Positions 24,727 to 51,116 of a stretch of DNA of 64,000 bases are shown piece by piece. Position 1 is the first letter of the stretch. Each line of letters begins with the position of its first letter. The stretch is from Halisarca cf. caerulea (taxonomy: Eukaryota > Porifera > Demospongiae > Chondrillida > Halisarcidae), in assembly GCA_963170055.1 (NCBI GenBank), contig CAUJGJ010000125.1, forward strand, positions 1,967,501-2,031,500, written 5' to 3'. Position numbers and translations under genes: made by a program. The notes beneath the pieces were generated by a model, which was not told where the DNA came from, did no database searches, and was given only the letters and a program-made list of their open reading frames with translations.

Positions 24727-24862
24727 CTTACTCTTGATACAGAAATTATACACTCAAACGGACGAATTCACTTAATACAACCTCTTCACTTGATATAAGG
24801 GTTGCACCTGCTACCCGAACTGGGGGGAAAGGCTGCCAAGGCCACCTTCTCCCCTAGTTTAT
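24727..24862. repeat. Interspersed repeat, copy 2 (ends CTCCCCTAGT)
   Basis: Same family as 6,356-6,482; both contain CTTGATRTAAGGGTTGCACC and CTCCCCTAGT. Confidence 0.7.
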
Positions 24863-25232
24863 ATTACAATTATAATAATATTTTGCATGTTCACTGCAAT
24901 GTCTCCACTATACTATACTCTATTGATTTATCATTACTTAACTATAATTAGTCATGTTAGTATGAATTTCAGCAATTATATTGACAGGTTGTCAGTATAC
25001 CACTGTCCTATAAGACGAGAACAACCTCAGAGTCTAATCATACAACGTGTTTGACAATGTATAATGCTAGTACATGAACTTAAAAGCATAAGTTATTAGA
25101 TAAAACTCATGCAATGAAAGGTACAGGCTCCAGGGCAATTTAAGTTATAGTTAAATGTTCAGGCCAAATACTTGCAATACATACCAATACATCATTAATT
25201 GCTAACAAAAGTCATTGAGCACAAATTAATGC

Positions 25233-26228
25233 CTAGCAGTAATAATAAGAATAATAAGAAGAATAATAACAGTATCTGTAACTGGAATAATAAGTCCTGT
25301 AAGTTCTAGCAATAGCAGCAGTTCGTTGTGCGGAAGTGACTCCAGCTGCTATTCCAATTATGACAATGGAAATTACAACACAAACACAAGTGGTAATACT
25401 CAGACCAATGCTGATGTTGGCATTTACTGAGGCACTGGAATCATGTGTTTGGGATATGGCCTACATGGGGGAGAAGAAAAATATGACTGCATGCCTCAAA
25501 TATATTGACTGAGCTAAAGTCCGTAGCTGCCTATAATATAATATTATATATTGATAATATATATATATATATATTAATGTAATGTAGTATATAGAACCTC
25601 TGAATAAAGGATGCTTTGGGACAACTTCGCTAATAATTATTGTTCTTTGGGAAGTTCAAAGTGTTTAGAACTATATGTAGGAGGATGTATTCTGGGACCT
25701 CATGCAAATCTTGTCCTTTGTATAGAGGTTTATTAAATAAGTATTGTGTCCATATTTAGGCCAGGCAAAGTTAATTCCCCATTTATCATTTCCGCCCACA
25801 TGTGATTTGGCTTGCGTCTGACTACTTTCATTATTCATTATATTTGTGGTGATGTGATCAAATTTAAGATGAGTCTAGCCATATACGTTATATAATGATC
25901 AAAGTGTACAAATACATATTATGTAATGAATAATAAGTGCATTTCAATACAAATAAATAATGAAAAATGGCCGCCCTCCCTCATGCATGCTATAATTTAG
26001 AGGCTTGACGATAAACTAGGAATCAGTTTTGCCTAACCTTAGGAAAGTGCACTATCTAAGATATTAGTTGCTATTGGATTATTGTGGCAAAAAATGCATG
26101 GTTCATACCGCAAGGAAATTAAATCTTGCAGTAGCTTTCTGTGTGTCAAAATTTTGTGGTTCTGGATGCCGTCTCAGTGTACCACGAAAATCATGAATTT
26201 TTACCCCACAAAAGTACCTGCTATATTT

Positions 26229-26277
<49 letters not shown>

Positions 26278-27790
26278 CATTATTTTAAAATTCATTAACA
26301 TACCACAATAGCCAAAATCAGTGCAGGAATGAGGCAGGTGAGGTACAGAAGGGAAGGTCCACAGCATACCAGACCAATAATGGCCAAAATAAGTGCAGCA
26401 GTAGCTTTTGCACTGTGGTCCTGTTGAGGACGTGTCACAGTGGTGGTGGATGCCGGCTGAGTTGTGACAACCACGGTGCTGGTGGTGGTCTAAAGAGAAT
26501 TTAATGGAAGATATAATTTTGAGGAGTTCTAACAATTTAACTCAATATACCTATAGTTTATGACTCTAAGCTAAACGATGTTACAGTTACTGTAACTGTA
26601 ACTAAACATAATACTGCATGCGTATGTATTTATACTATTAAAATACATTCAAATATATACAATGTCATGCACATTAATTATTGTAATATAAGCTAATTTA
26701 AAATCAGCATTGTGACATAATATAGGTACATGCATGCCTGTCCATTGTTGAGCCCTTTATTATATTAATTAATACTACGTGCTGAGTGACATCACTCTTA
26801 TTTTAAATCAGATTTTACATCATTCTACTTAGACTAAGTAAATCTATATCAGATAAATTATGGCAGACATTATTATATGACACTTCTTGCTGTGGACAAG
26901 CAAATGCAGAATTTCATTTACCACAAGCATTCAGAACACTTACTGCAGGCATCTGGGTGTCACCTATATTAAAAGAAAGCAAACATGACATTAATGACAA
27001 GCAGCACTTTTAGTGTTCATCATTTGTCTTAGTATTAATTAATTAAATGCAAATAATTCAGCTCACGACACATAAGATTAATTGAGGCCCGGAAATAGTT
27101 AATTCTCAAGTTAGAAGATTTGTAAAGGGAAGCTTCAAAGACATACAGCCACGAATAGAGATCATCTGCATATAACCACGTATACAATGAATGAGAATAA
27201 ATGTAAAATTACCTATATAATGATGTTCGGGTGTTTAGTTCATGCTTTCTGAATCAGTAAAATATTATACTAGAAATAGCTGTTTCTCACTTAAAAGAAC
27301 CAACTATGCCATCACAACTTGCATACAAACTTTATATAATTAATACACAGTGATAAAATTGTAATAGAGCAGTGCCCTCACTGCATATATGTCATTGGGC
27401 TGAGTCAGACAAATGTATGGTACAGTTCCTGTAACTGCTACCCTATTATAACATTAAGTGCATACATTCAGCAGTGCAGACCCATGCACTGCTTAGTCCA
27501 AATTGAGTGTGAAGTTGACTTATAGTTAGTACTTACCTGTATATGGTGGGGGTTGACTGTATCCATGTTGAGGAGGATACCCCTGTTGAGGAGGATACCC
27601 CTGTTGAGGAGGATACCCCTGCTGAGGAGGATACCCCTGTTGAGGAGGATACCCCTGCTGAGGAGGGTAAGCCTGGCTAGGGTCCATTGGTTTTTGCATA
27701 TCAAGAGCTGGGTACTCTAGAGTAAATGTATAAAATTATAATGAGCATTGGGAAATGCTACAGAAAAAATAACATACGAGAGTCCATCAT
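25233..27790 (-). CDS. Pro/Gln/Tyr-repeat two-segment membrane protein, copy C (complete, 5 exons)
   Basis: Exons: 27,790-27,778 (ATGATGGACTCTC), 27,716-27,537, 26,963-26,944, 26,489-26,304 and 25,460-25,233 (stop TAG). Phases are 1, 1, 0, 0; 208 residues. Exon 2 carries five YPPQQG units, one YPPQHG and a PPPYT motif. The 20-nt exon 3 encodes GDTQMPA. Exon 4 encodes a TTTSTVVVTTQPAS linker and the first hydrophobic segment (LVCCGPSLLYLTCLIPALIL). Exon 5 encodes SSASVNANISIGLSITTC, a second hydrophobic segment and a Tyr-rich tail ending YYSYYYC. The start codon lies 235 bp from the DMAP1 start on the opposite strand, so a shared promoter is likely. PPxY suggests a WW-domain (NEDD4-type) partner. 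CD225/dispanin-like layout; function unproven. Confidence 0.88.
26230..26274. repeat. (TA)n microsatellite in copy C intron 4
   Basis: Alternating TA run just 3' of exon 4 of copy C (minus strand). Confidence 0.95.
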
Positions 27791-28025
27791 TTGTGGCAGG
27801 CAAGAAAAATTCTTCAGTTGATCATAAAAGATAGGTCACAAAGAATGTTAAACTAGTGTATAAACTACCATTATATAGTGGCAGTGTGCCTCCATTCTTA
27901 TAGCACTGTAAGTTGCGTGGTACAGTATTATAGTTTATATGCTACAACATACAGATGGTTATGAGATGGTTATCATGCGCCTATACATTATGTAGGTATT
28001 ATAATCGCCCCTATGACGTCAGAAA
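27791..28025. promoter_or_regulatory. Bidirectional promoter region with a CRE (copy C / DMAP1)
   Basis: 235 bp separate two divergent start codons. A perfect palindromic CRE, TGACGTCA, lies at 28,014-28,021, only 4 bp upstream of the DMAP1 ATG. In the duplicated promoter at 48,423-48,659 the matching site reads CTATGTCAG, so the CRE is lost there. Confidence 0.65.
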
Positions 28026-42756
<14,731 letters not shown>

Positions 42757-42956
42757 ATCTGCCAATGCTGGCAAGAGCTGCATGTTATGTGTTGAAATGC
42801 TGAATTTCTTGTCTACAACTTGTTTTGGTTATTTTAGACGTAACATTTACTGTACGTGTGGAGGTTGTGTCTGGTGTGCTGTGAACTGATCATGGGAAAA
42901 CATCAACAGACCTCAGCAATACATTAACGTGCATTCAATATGTACATAATATACAG

Positions 42957-42989
<33 letters not shown>

Positions 42990-43084
42990 AATATGTACAG
43001 CACTATACATACATACCAATATTCTTAGGATTGAAGGTGTATATCTCCAATAGACTTATGAGGTGAGCATACTATCATTATAGG
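42757..43084. other. DMAP1 3' flank
   Basis: Probable 3' untranslated region and downstream sequence with a (TA)n tract at 42,957-42,986. No other feature was recognised. Confidence 0.4.
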
Positions 43085-43311
43085 TACCCTAAATCGGGAA
43101 ATATTCGCGAACATTAAATTTCGCGAATTGGGGTCAAATCTGGTAGACAGAATAGTTCGTGAATAAAAATTTCACGAGTCTCACCATTGATTGCCTATAT
43201 CTATCCTTTGCAATGTGTGCAGAAATATTCGCGACAATAAAATTTGCGAGTGGATTCAATTCGTGAAAAACACGAATATTATTGGTCGCGAAAATTTCTC
43301 AATTTAGGGTA
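43085..43311. repeat. MITE rich in TTCGCGA, ends CCCTAAAT
   Basis: TA-bounded 227-bp element. The left end CCCTAAATCGGGAAATATTC and the right end (reversed) CCCTAAATTGAGAAATTTTC match, both followed by GCGA. The GAAATTTTCGCG motif is shared with the termini of the 3-kb transposon at 53,327-56,321. Confidence 0.85.
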
Positions 43312-43675
43312 TACTGTCTAGGTACATAATAATTATAAAGAAATTCCAGAGGCTCACACTAGCTGTCTGATTACAGCAATATACATATAGTGGGAGCTTC
43401 AAGAAGTGGATGTGGTGGAATCCGATCTAGCTGCATTAGTCATCATCATGCAAGTACTTGTATGGACAAATTAATGCAACACGTATATTATTTGTATTAT
43501 TGTAGCAGACATGCATGCAGGATCAATGGATACATATGTGTGTACTGCGCATGTATATTATGCTCGAGAGCCAAACAGGCCTGCTCTGTATGCCCTCTAT
43601 GCTGTATGCTTTAGGGATACTGTCTGAAAATGTGCATTTTCAATTTTTCCAAACAAATGAAAGACATTTTTAGGG

Positions 43676-43734
43676 GCTGCCACAGGCAGCCCCTATATTG
43701 TTTTCATTTGGACTTCCGGTGTGTAACGCTCGTC

Positions 43735-43794
<60 letters not shown>

Positions 43795-44040
43795 TTTGAA
43801 GAAAAGTCTTATAATAGAGAATTTATATAATAGTAATAGAGAAGTATGAATTTATACAGAAATGAGTTATAAGAATTGTTTTGAAAACAATTGCCAAATA
43901 TGGCAATTGTTTTCAAAACAATCGTCCAGTTACAATGAACAGTATGTATAATGAATGTTCAGCTGTGCACTAGCCCTTCAATGTTTTGCAAATAATTCGA
44001 GTGTGTGGGGCAGCAGCCCCCACGAGTTTTTAACTCGAAT
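43676..44040. repeat. Palindrome cluster with (TA)n
   Basis: Contains GGGGCTGCCACAGGCAGCCCC (43,675-43,695), a (TA)n tract at 43,737-43,788, a 48-bp palindrome at 43,875-43,922 with 22-bp arms, and CGAGTTTTTAACTCG near 44,021. It may be one element; its borders are unclear. Confidence 0.55.
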
Positions 44041-44479
44041 TACTTGTTTATTGTGCAACTTAGTGAACATTGTAAACTAATCAGTATACTAGCTAGTATC
44101 TTACTATAAGCGTGTTACCCAATTTAAATTCTACTGCTCTTATACAGTAAGGATGTATGCTTGCTATGGGTATGAATTTTGTACGGTAGTATACTAAGGT
44201 TAATTAAGGCTTAATTAGCTATAGTTATTTATAACAATAAAAATCAAAGCATTATGATAAATTTGCAGGAGCATACTGTCATCTACTTGGGAGCCAATAA
44301 ATTAGTCTTCAGGTAAGTATCACATTGCATGGCATTCTAAGAGTGAAAATTGGGAGTCAAGTACACATGCAGCCATTGTTCTCATTATAAAATATAAATA
44401 ATATAAAATTTTCTTTGCAATCATGCACTTTAAAATTAAATTCTTGCATGTCTGCATGGTATCAAAGAAGTGCAGGATT
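44041..44479. other. AT-rich spacer, no recognised feature
   Basis: Nothing recognisable between the palindrome cluster and the reverse-transcriptase relic. Confidence 0.45.
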
Positions 44480-44770
44480 CACTTACTTGTTCTTGTAGCA
44501 CCAATCAAAACAATCTTGATTTCCCCACGTATTAGTTTGAAGAACACATTGTCAAGCAGAATAATTGGAGTATAATGGGTGTACACTCAGCCACTACCTT
44601 CTTCCGGATGTGCATGATCCCTGAATTTGTAACATTTATCTGCACCCCCCAAGCATCACACTATTCTACCATGCAAGCTGGGCTTGCCTCAATCAGGTGC
44701 CACCAGGGCTGTGTCATCTGCGAAAAGTGGAGCTAGCTGGAATGGTGTCATTTCCACACTGCAAACCACA
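44480..44770 (-). pseudogene. Reverse-transcriptase fragment of a LINE
   Basis: On the minus strand VCSVEMTPFQLAPLFADDTA is followed by LVAPD and a stop, then in another frame TNSGIMHIRKKVVAE. FADDTALVA is the catalytic box C of reverse transcriptases, and SGIMHIRKK fits the segment just after it. It is too short and broken to assign a clade. Confidence 0.65.
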
Positions 44771-45175
44771 GTCATTATAATTATATTATTCCTCTTAATC
44801 ACATTCTCCACTATATTCTATACATGTTCACTATAATAATGTAATATTCACTCCACTATACCATAGTCTATTGATATATCATTATATAATATTATATTTT
44901 ACTTGGCAATTATAATGTTATTATGAATTTCAGTATTTATTTCAGGTTTATCAGAAGTTACAAGACAAGAACAACCTCTAATCATGTGAATAATTATTCT
45001 GAATCAAAAGTGTTACTCAAAGGTATATTGATGGAGCTCAATGAAAGTTACTCTTAGACTATAGCTATTATAGCAAAAAAAACATTATCTTATAGTGTAC
45101 ATGCATGGCAAATACTTGCAATGCATAATTAAGTACACCGTTAATAATCAACAAATGAACATACACAACAGCAAT

Positions 45176-46157
45176 TTAGCAGTAATAAATAAAATAATAA
45201 GTATAAAATTCATAATAACATTCATTGTAAGAGGATGATCTGTAATAAGATGATGATCTGTAATAAGATGATGATCTGTAATGAGATGATCTGTAATACC
45301 TGTAATTACGACTAGCAGCATTTCCTCGTGCAGCATTCGAAGTGACTCCAACTGTTGCTCCAATAATGACAATCGAAATTACAACACAACAGACACAGGT
45401 GGCAATACTCAGACCAATGCTGATGTTGGCTTTTACTGAGGCACTGGAATCATGTGTTTTGGATATGGCCTACATGGGGGAGAAGAAAAGTGCAAGTGCA
45501 TGCCTCAAATATAATACAGTGTAACTTCTCTAAACCGAACACCCTTGGGACCAAAGAAATGGTTCAGTTTAGAGAGGTTTCCGGATTAGAGAGGTTCTGT
45601 ATGTACAGCAAATATAGAGAGCAGGACTTGAAAACACATCCAGTTTAGAGAGGTTTTCAGAATACAGAGGGTTCGGTTTAGAGAGGTTTCACTGTAATAT
45701 GATATTGACTGAGCTAGGGTCCATAGCTGCCTATATAAATATAAATCATATATGCTGCAGTATTTTTGAACCTCTTTAAGGATACTTCGGTACAACTCTG
45801 CTATTATAATAATTTTAATTGCATGTTCTTTGTGGGGAGGGTGCCCTCTTTGCGAGATTCAAAATGTATTATAAAATTATATATTTAAGATGTAATTTAG
45901 GACCTCAAGTCTTGTCCTTTGTATAGATTTTGCATGAGGTTTATAATTTGGGAGAATCTACTATGATCAAAGATATTAGCTTCAATTGGTAAGATTACTT
46001 GTGGTAAAAAATTGTGGTTTATGCATGCCAGAACATTTTGCAGTAATACTAACGATTTAACTTGCGAGTCTATTTTTAGTGGTTTGGATCCCTTCCCAAC
46101 CATGAAAACCATGATATTTTACCCCTGGGCCACTAAAATACCCATTATGATGTGATG

Positions 46158-46200
<43 letters not shown>

Positions 46201-46214
46201 TGTACGTGTGTGTG

Positions 46215-46280
<66 letters not shown>

Positions 46281-46899
46281 CCATTTAAAAAATTAAATGG
46301 ATGTAGGATTGATACAGGACAGTGTAAAAAGGCTTTATCAAAAAAGGATCCTCTAAAATCACTTGAAAGAAAAATAAGTAAAGAACAGGCACAGGGCCAG
46401 GCTAGGTGCATGGGCAAAGGGCAAGATGCATGGGCATATAGGGTTAGATGAGCATATAGGTGCATGCACAGGTATATATAGAGGGCTAGACAGAGTTCGA
46501 GTGTACACTGTGCAAATTCCTACATCCCAGCATAGCATATATATTATGCTATTTTGCTAGTATTTTGGGTTGAGACAAAGATTCATTTTTTATGTCCCTT
46601 GATTCTAAGTAGGGAGATTTTTCTTTGGCTAAGCATTTTATTAGCAAACTTGACCACTCAAAGCCTGCGGAAAGCCCCAAATATAATTATCAGAGGTTGC
46701 TGAAAAGCGAGGAGGCAAGTGCCTCCTCTGCCTCATAGCTAGTTACGCCCTTGCATGTGCTTACAATTGTGGTATGTCCATACATGTATATGTGATGGTG
46801 CTGCATTGGACCATGTTGGTCCTAGACTAAGTGTTGCAAGGCACAAGTCTGTCAAACCTCACTATAATGAACCCCCTCAGGACTGCTAAAAAGGTTCAT

Positions 46900-46942
<43 letters not shown>

Positions 46943-48422
46943 GGTGTTCAATACATCAGGGTTAATAGTAAATAGGTGTGCATTTGGTATGAGGTCTGTG
47001 TTCATTATATCAGGGAACCCATTGTATCCAGGGTTCTTTATAGTAATACATAATTATTTTCATTTAACATACCACAATAGCCAAGATCAGTGCAGGAATG
47101 AGGCAGGTGAGGTACAGAAGGGAAGTACCACAGCATACCAGGCCAATAATGGCCAAAATGAGAGCAACAGTAGCTTTTCCACTGTGGTTCTGTTGAGGAC
47201 GTGTCACAGTGGTGGTGGATGCCGGCTGAGTTGTGACAACCACGGTGCTGGTGGTGGTCTAAAGAGAATTAATATATTATAGAAGATTATATACTTTGAG
47301 AAGTTCTGGCATTACAACATGAATATACCTATAGTTTATGACTCTACGTTAAACATAAATGTTGATAATTTAAGATTTATTAACAATCTATGCAGTGCAT
47401 GTATTATTAATTAATTAAATAATATACATATTATACATGCACATTATTGTAATACACAGCACTAGCACTGTGATATTATACAATATCATGCATTCCTATC
47501 CATTGTCGAGCCCTACTGTATATGAGTGACATGCATTACTTTTATTTATTCTACATTGATCATCCTAGTAAGCTAGATTTTTAATAATAGTCAGATAAAT
47601 TAAGGTAGCGAATATTATAAAAACTTGTTGCTGTGGACATGCACAGAGGCACATGCATTCCTTTGATACATAGACCACAAATGCCATGAATCAGAGTTAA
47701 CACTTACTGCAGGCATCTGGGTGTCACCTATAAAAGAAAGCAAAAAAATATGACAATTATTACAAGTATACGTAGCACTCAGAGTTCATCAATTTTTTCA
47801 GTATTAATATTAATGCAAATAAGTAAATTTATCTTTTATGTTTAGTTTATGCTTTCTGAATCAGTAAAATCTTTTGCTGAGTGTTTCTCACTTAAAAGAA
47901 CCAACTATGCTATCACAACTTGCGTACAAACTTTCACACAGCAATAAAATTCCAGTCAGTAGAGCACAACTTCATGCACTCATATTGCACATGCCATTGG
48001 GCTTTACATATTGCATGCAGTTTACACTATATAGGTACATACATTAATTTTGGCAGAATGAGTGCAGACTCACTCCTTCAAGTCTAAGTCTGCAAAGTGG
48101 AAGGTTATAGTTTAGTAGTACTTACCTGTATAAGGTGGAGGTTGACTGTATCCGTGCTGTGGAGGATAGCCCTGTTGAGGAGGATACCCCTGCTGAGGAG
48201 GATACTCTTGTTGAGGGCCCTGCTGTAGGAGATTTTCCTGCTGAGAGGAATTATATCCTTGTTGTGGAGAGTATCCCTGTTGAGGAGGGTAAGCCAGGCT
48301 TGGGTCCTTTGGTTCTTGAATATCAAGAGCTGGGTACTCTAAAGCAAATGCTACAATAGATAAAATGAATGATCACTGGAAATGCTACAGAAAAATGACA
48401 TACGAGCAGTATGAGAGTCCAT
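45176..48422 (-). CDS. Pro/Gln/Tyr-repeat two-segment membrane protein, copy D (complete, 5 exons)
   Basis: Exons: 48,422-48,404 (ATGGACTCTCATACTGCTC), 48,338-48,126, 47,727-47,708, 47,258-47,073 and 45,469-45,176 (stop TAA). Phases are 1, 1, 0, 0; 243 residues. It pairs with copy C as a tandem-duplication paralogue. The N-terminal repeat is irregular (YSPQQG, NSSQQENLLQQGPQQE), ending QPPPYT. The hydrophobic segments are conserved (LVCCGTSLLYLTCLIPALIL and SIGLSIATCVCCVVISIVII). The C-terminal tail is expanded by RSSSYY repeats (HYRSSSYYRSSSYYRSSSY) and ends YTYYFIYYC, longer than copy C. No disabling change is seen, unlike its neighbour. Head to head with the broken DMAP1, 237 bp between starts. 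Confidence 0.88.
45515..45696. repeat. MITE CAGTGTAACTTCTCTAAACC, only in unit 2 (copy D intron 4 side)
   Basis: TA-bounded inverted relative of 42,389-42,553. Copy C lacks it at the matching site near 25,503, so it inserted after the duplication. Confidence 0.85.
46159..46276. repeat. (GT)n microsatellite
   Basis: GT run within copy D intron 4. Confidence 0.95.
46277..46515. repeat. Minisatellite element, copy 3 (degenerate)
   Basis: Degenerate units AGGCTAGGTGCATGGGC, AAGATGCATGGGCATATAGG and TAGATGAGCATATAGG. Flanks GGATGTAGGA and TAGACAGAGTTCGAGTGTACA resemble the flanks of the arrays at 13.0 and 41.0 kb. Confidence 0.55.
46851..47032. repeat. MITE with (TA)n core
   Basis: TCAAACCTCACTATAATGAA on the left and TTCATTATATCAGGGAACCC on the right, around a TA tract at 46,905-46,940. 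Lies in copy D intron 4. Confidence 0.6.
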
Positions 48423-48850
48423 CACGTGGTAGGCAAGAAAAAAGTTCTTCAGTTGATCATGAAAGGATAGGCCACGAAGAGTGTTAAATTGGTGTTTAAA
48501 CTATCATTATATAGTGATGGCAGTGTGCCTCTATATATTATAGGCATTGCATATATAGCATTGTAGCTGCAGCCTTTTCGATTCTGTGAATCCTGAGAGG
48601 GCTATAAATTATGCGCCTACAATAAATAATATTATTTAATCGCCCCTATGTCAGAAAAAATGGCCGCCGAAGCGTGAAAGATATTCTTGGCGGAGCAAAT
48701 AATACCGCCTCTGTGGCTGAGATACCTGTAGCAAACAACTCGCTATCTCAAAAGGTATAACTTTTGAATGTAAATACAGTACAATTGTTTCTAAATGCTG
48801 TTTGTATCCTCAGAAACCAGAGAAAGAGTTTGTTTTTGGTAAGAAAACTA

Positions 48851-48897
48851 TAGTCTCGTGGAATAGACCCTACTGGTCCACGAGACTAAGAAATATA
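48851..48897. mobile_element. 38-bp palindromic micro-element in pseudo-DMAP1 exon 2
   Basis: The insertion is 47 bp compared with the intact exon: a 38-bp unit with 12-bp inverted ends TAGTCTCGTGGA/TCCACGAGACTA, plus AGAAATATA. That last piece is a likely diverged 9-bp duplication of AGAAAACTA on the left. Terminus and 9-bp duplication match the 796-bp element at 20,449-21,244 (TAGTCTCGT). Confidence 0.85.
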
Positions 48898-49021
48898 CAG
48901 GGATGAAAAGAGAACTGTACGCTTTATTGTACAGTGATGCCGAGTGAGTATGATTTTTTCGATAAAGAACTTATGCATTTGGAAATTTATGGATTAATTA
49001 TTGATCTACATATTAAAAAAT

Positions 49022-49256
49022 ATGGAACCTCTTATAACAATCTCCCCTGACAGTGGGACCTCTTGTAACAATCTCCCCTGATAGTAACTAACCCTAACCC
49101 TAACCCTGATGGTGGAAATGTCTCTATAACAGACTGCTTTTGTGGGTCCAGATAGATTTTTATGCAAATAAAATAACCTCTGAATAGTGGAAACCTCTGT
49201 GTAATGGACTGTTTTTCAGTTCCCAAAGTGTCTGTTATAGAGCAGTTCCACTGTAT
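49022..49256. repeat. MITE counterpart of 28,769 with interstitial telomere repeat
   Basis: Two units of the TCCCCTGATAGTGG repeat, then CTAACCCTAACCCTAACCCT (49,088-49,107), then the rest of the element ending GCAGTTCCACTGTA. Confidence 0.85.
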
Positions 49257-49869
49257 TTCAATGACATTTATTCTGTTCTTCCAATGGCAGACCAGGCGCC
49301 TCCTCTTTGTAACCGACTGACACTGGTGTTGGCTATAAGCAACCCAATGCAAGGCTGGGCAGAAACAAGAAAGTGGACGTCTTTTACAAACCCAGCAAGA
49401 AATGTGAGTTCATACACTTTTTTAAACATATGTAGGTGCCCATTTCATGATACTGTTATTTCCCATTGCATAAAGTATGTATATTGGGAAGGAAAGATTT
49501 ACATATGATTAAACTTGGTTTTGTTTGGTCAGGTTTGACTTTATATAAAATATGTAGATCTTTACTTTTATTGTAAAGTACACTATGTACGTACGTACAT
49601 GATTGTAATAGTATTAGCAATATCTTGGTAGGAGAGTGGAGGAGTAGACTGAGGTGCCAGCAAACTATTGTCCACTAGAGTTCTGTTATTGAATGGGATG
49701 ACAAATGAATGAAGTGGGAACGGGGGGGGGGGGGAGGGTTGCAAGATAGCAGTGAGATCTAACAAGTGCAGTTCCCTAGTCATTGTACAGTGAAAACCTC
49801 TGTTATCCGACAGCTCTATAATCCAACATGCTCTCTAATCCTGCTGTCTTATGAGGTACAGTCACCAGT

Positions 49870-50525
49870 ATCAGTATCAGTATCAGAAATCTTATTTAAT
49901 CTGGAGAATCTTACCTGGGAATCTTATTACTGAGCGGTTTAGCGAGGTTAATTAATTGAGTTGTTAGCGTAGACAGAACTCGGTGGCCCACGCATTATTG
50001 GCCATAAAAGTCTACAAGGGCCCTGAAAGTGCATCTTTGGCTGTAAATCACAGGTCAATATAGCAGGTAAACAACTGATAATGCATTGTGCAATACTTAG
50101 TTAAGTGTGCGCTACAAGTTGATGGATAAATTTGAGCAAAAATCAAACTACTCGATAAAAATTTATAGTCCGTTCACACTCCCAGCACTCACGATTTACG
50201 GGTCTTAACTACCTCAATACCCGATGTAGACTTAGATCGATACAAGGAATGGAGCGTCATCTGAATTACTTCGTCCAGTACAGTGGGGTTCTTTTCGGGA
50301 AGTCAGAATATCCACCATGTCATCCTCCATTTTCGACCGCCATTACAGCCAGGGCTGCTATTCCCACATCCATTCCAAATTTCAATTTATTCAGCGAGGT
50401 TCTGAACTTTGTTCACAACTAGTTTAGTCTGGGGAACCTTACCTGGGAATCTTATTTAGTCTGGGGAACCTTACCTGGGAATCTTATTTAGTCGAGGGAA
50501 TAGCCCGTGGTTACTTCTAAGGTAC
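49870..50525. repeat. LINE tail with a ~540-bp internal insertion, only in unit 2
   Basis: The LINE tail shared with 30,003-30,105 is interrupted here. Phrases CTTACCTGGGAATCTTATTTA and CTGGGGAACC are repeated around an extra segment (about 49,925-50,465) that contains GCGGTTTAGCGAGGTTAATT, distantly like 14,318. Confidence 0.6.
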
Positions 50526-50909
50526 CCAGCACAAGTACAGTAGACCCTTCTTAGGACAAACTCTTTTAATGTGAAATTCCTCTTATGGCAAAATATGCTT
50601 CAAGTCCAAGGGTAGAAATCAGTATAAATTTAAGTTCTGTTAAGACAAAAATCTCTTAAAATGAACCCGTGGTCCCTTGAGTACATATGTATGTATACGA
50701 ATAGTCAATCCATATTCTGACAACCTCCTAATCCAGCACTTTTTCAAGTCCCACTGACTTGAGTTTTTCACTGTATGTACATATATACGTAAGTACATAC
50801 GTACATGCAGGTGTAGCCACGCACTCCAGATGCGCTGTGTAAGGTCTATAAGATGTGCTTTGCAACCCTGACGTGTAGGATGGTTTGGTGCTAAACCATT
50901 GGAGAAGAG

Positions 50910-51116
50910 GATAGGATAGGATAGGAAACTTATCTAAACTGGGAAGGCCTTTAGCCAGAGGCTACTTTACAAGGCACCCAGTAATTCAGTATACAAAAAT
51001 TAGCTTAAAAAAAGTAAACCATGCAGTGATATTGAAATTATAAACGGAAATTAGAAATAAAGTAAATAAATATATATTAAATATAATATATACACCAAGT
51101 AATGGTGTATATATTA
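50910..51116. repeat. LINE-tail insertion in pseudo-DMAP1 exon 4
   Basis: 207 bp inserted between GGAGAAGAG and TGGCAGATG. It begins with a (GATAG)n microsatellite followed by AAACTGGGAAGGCCTTTAG, CCAGAGGCTACTTTACAAG and GGCACCCAG, the CR1/L2-like tail in minus orientation. Confidence 0.85.
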
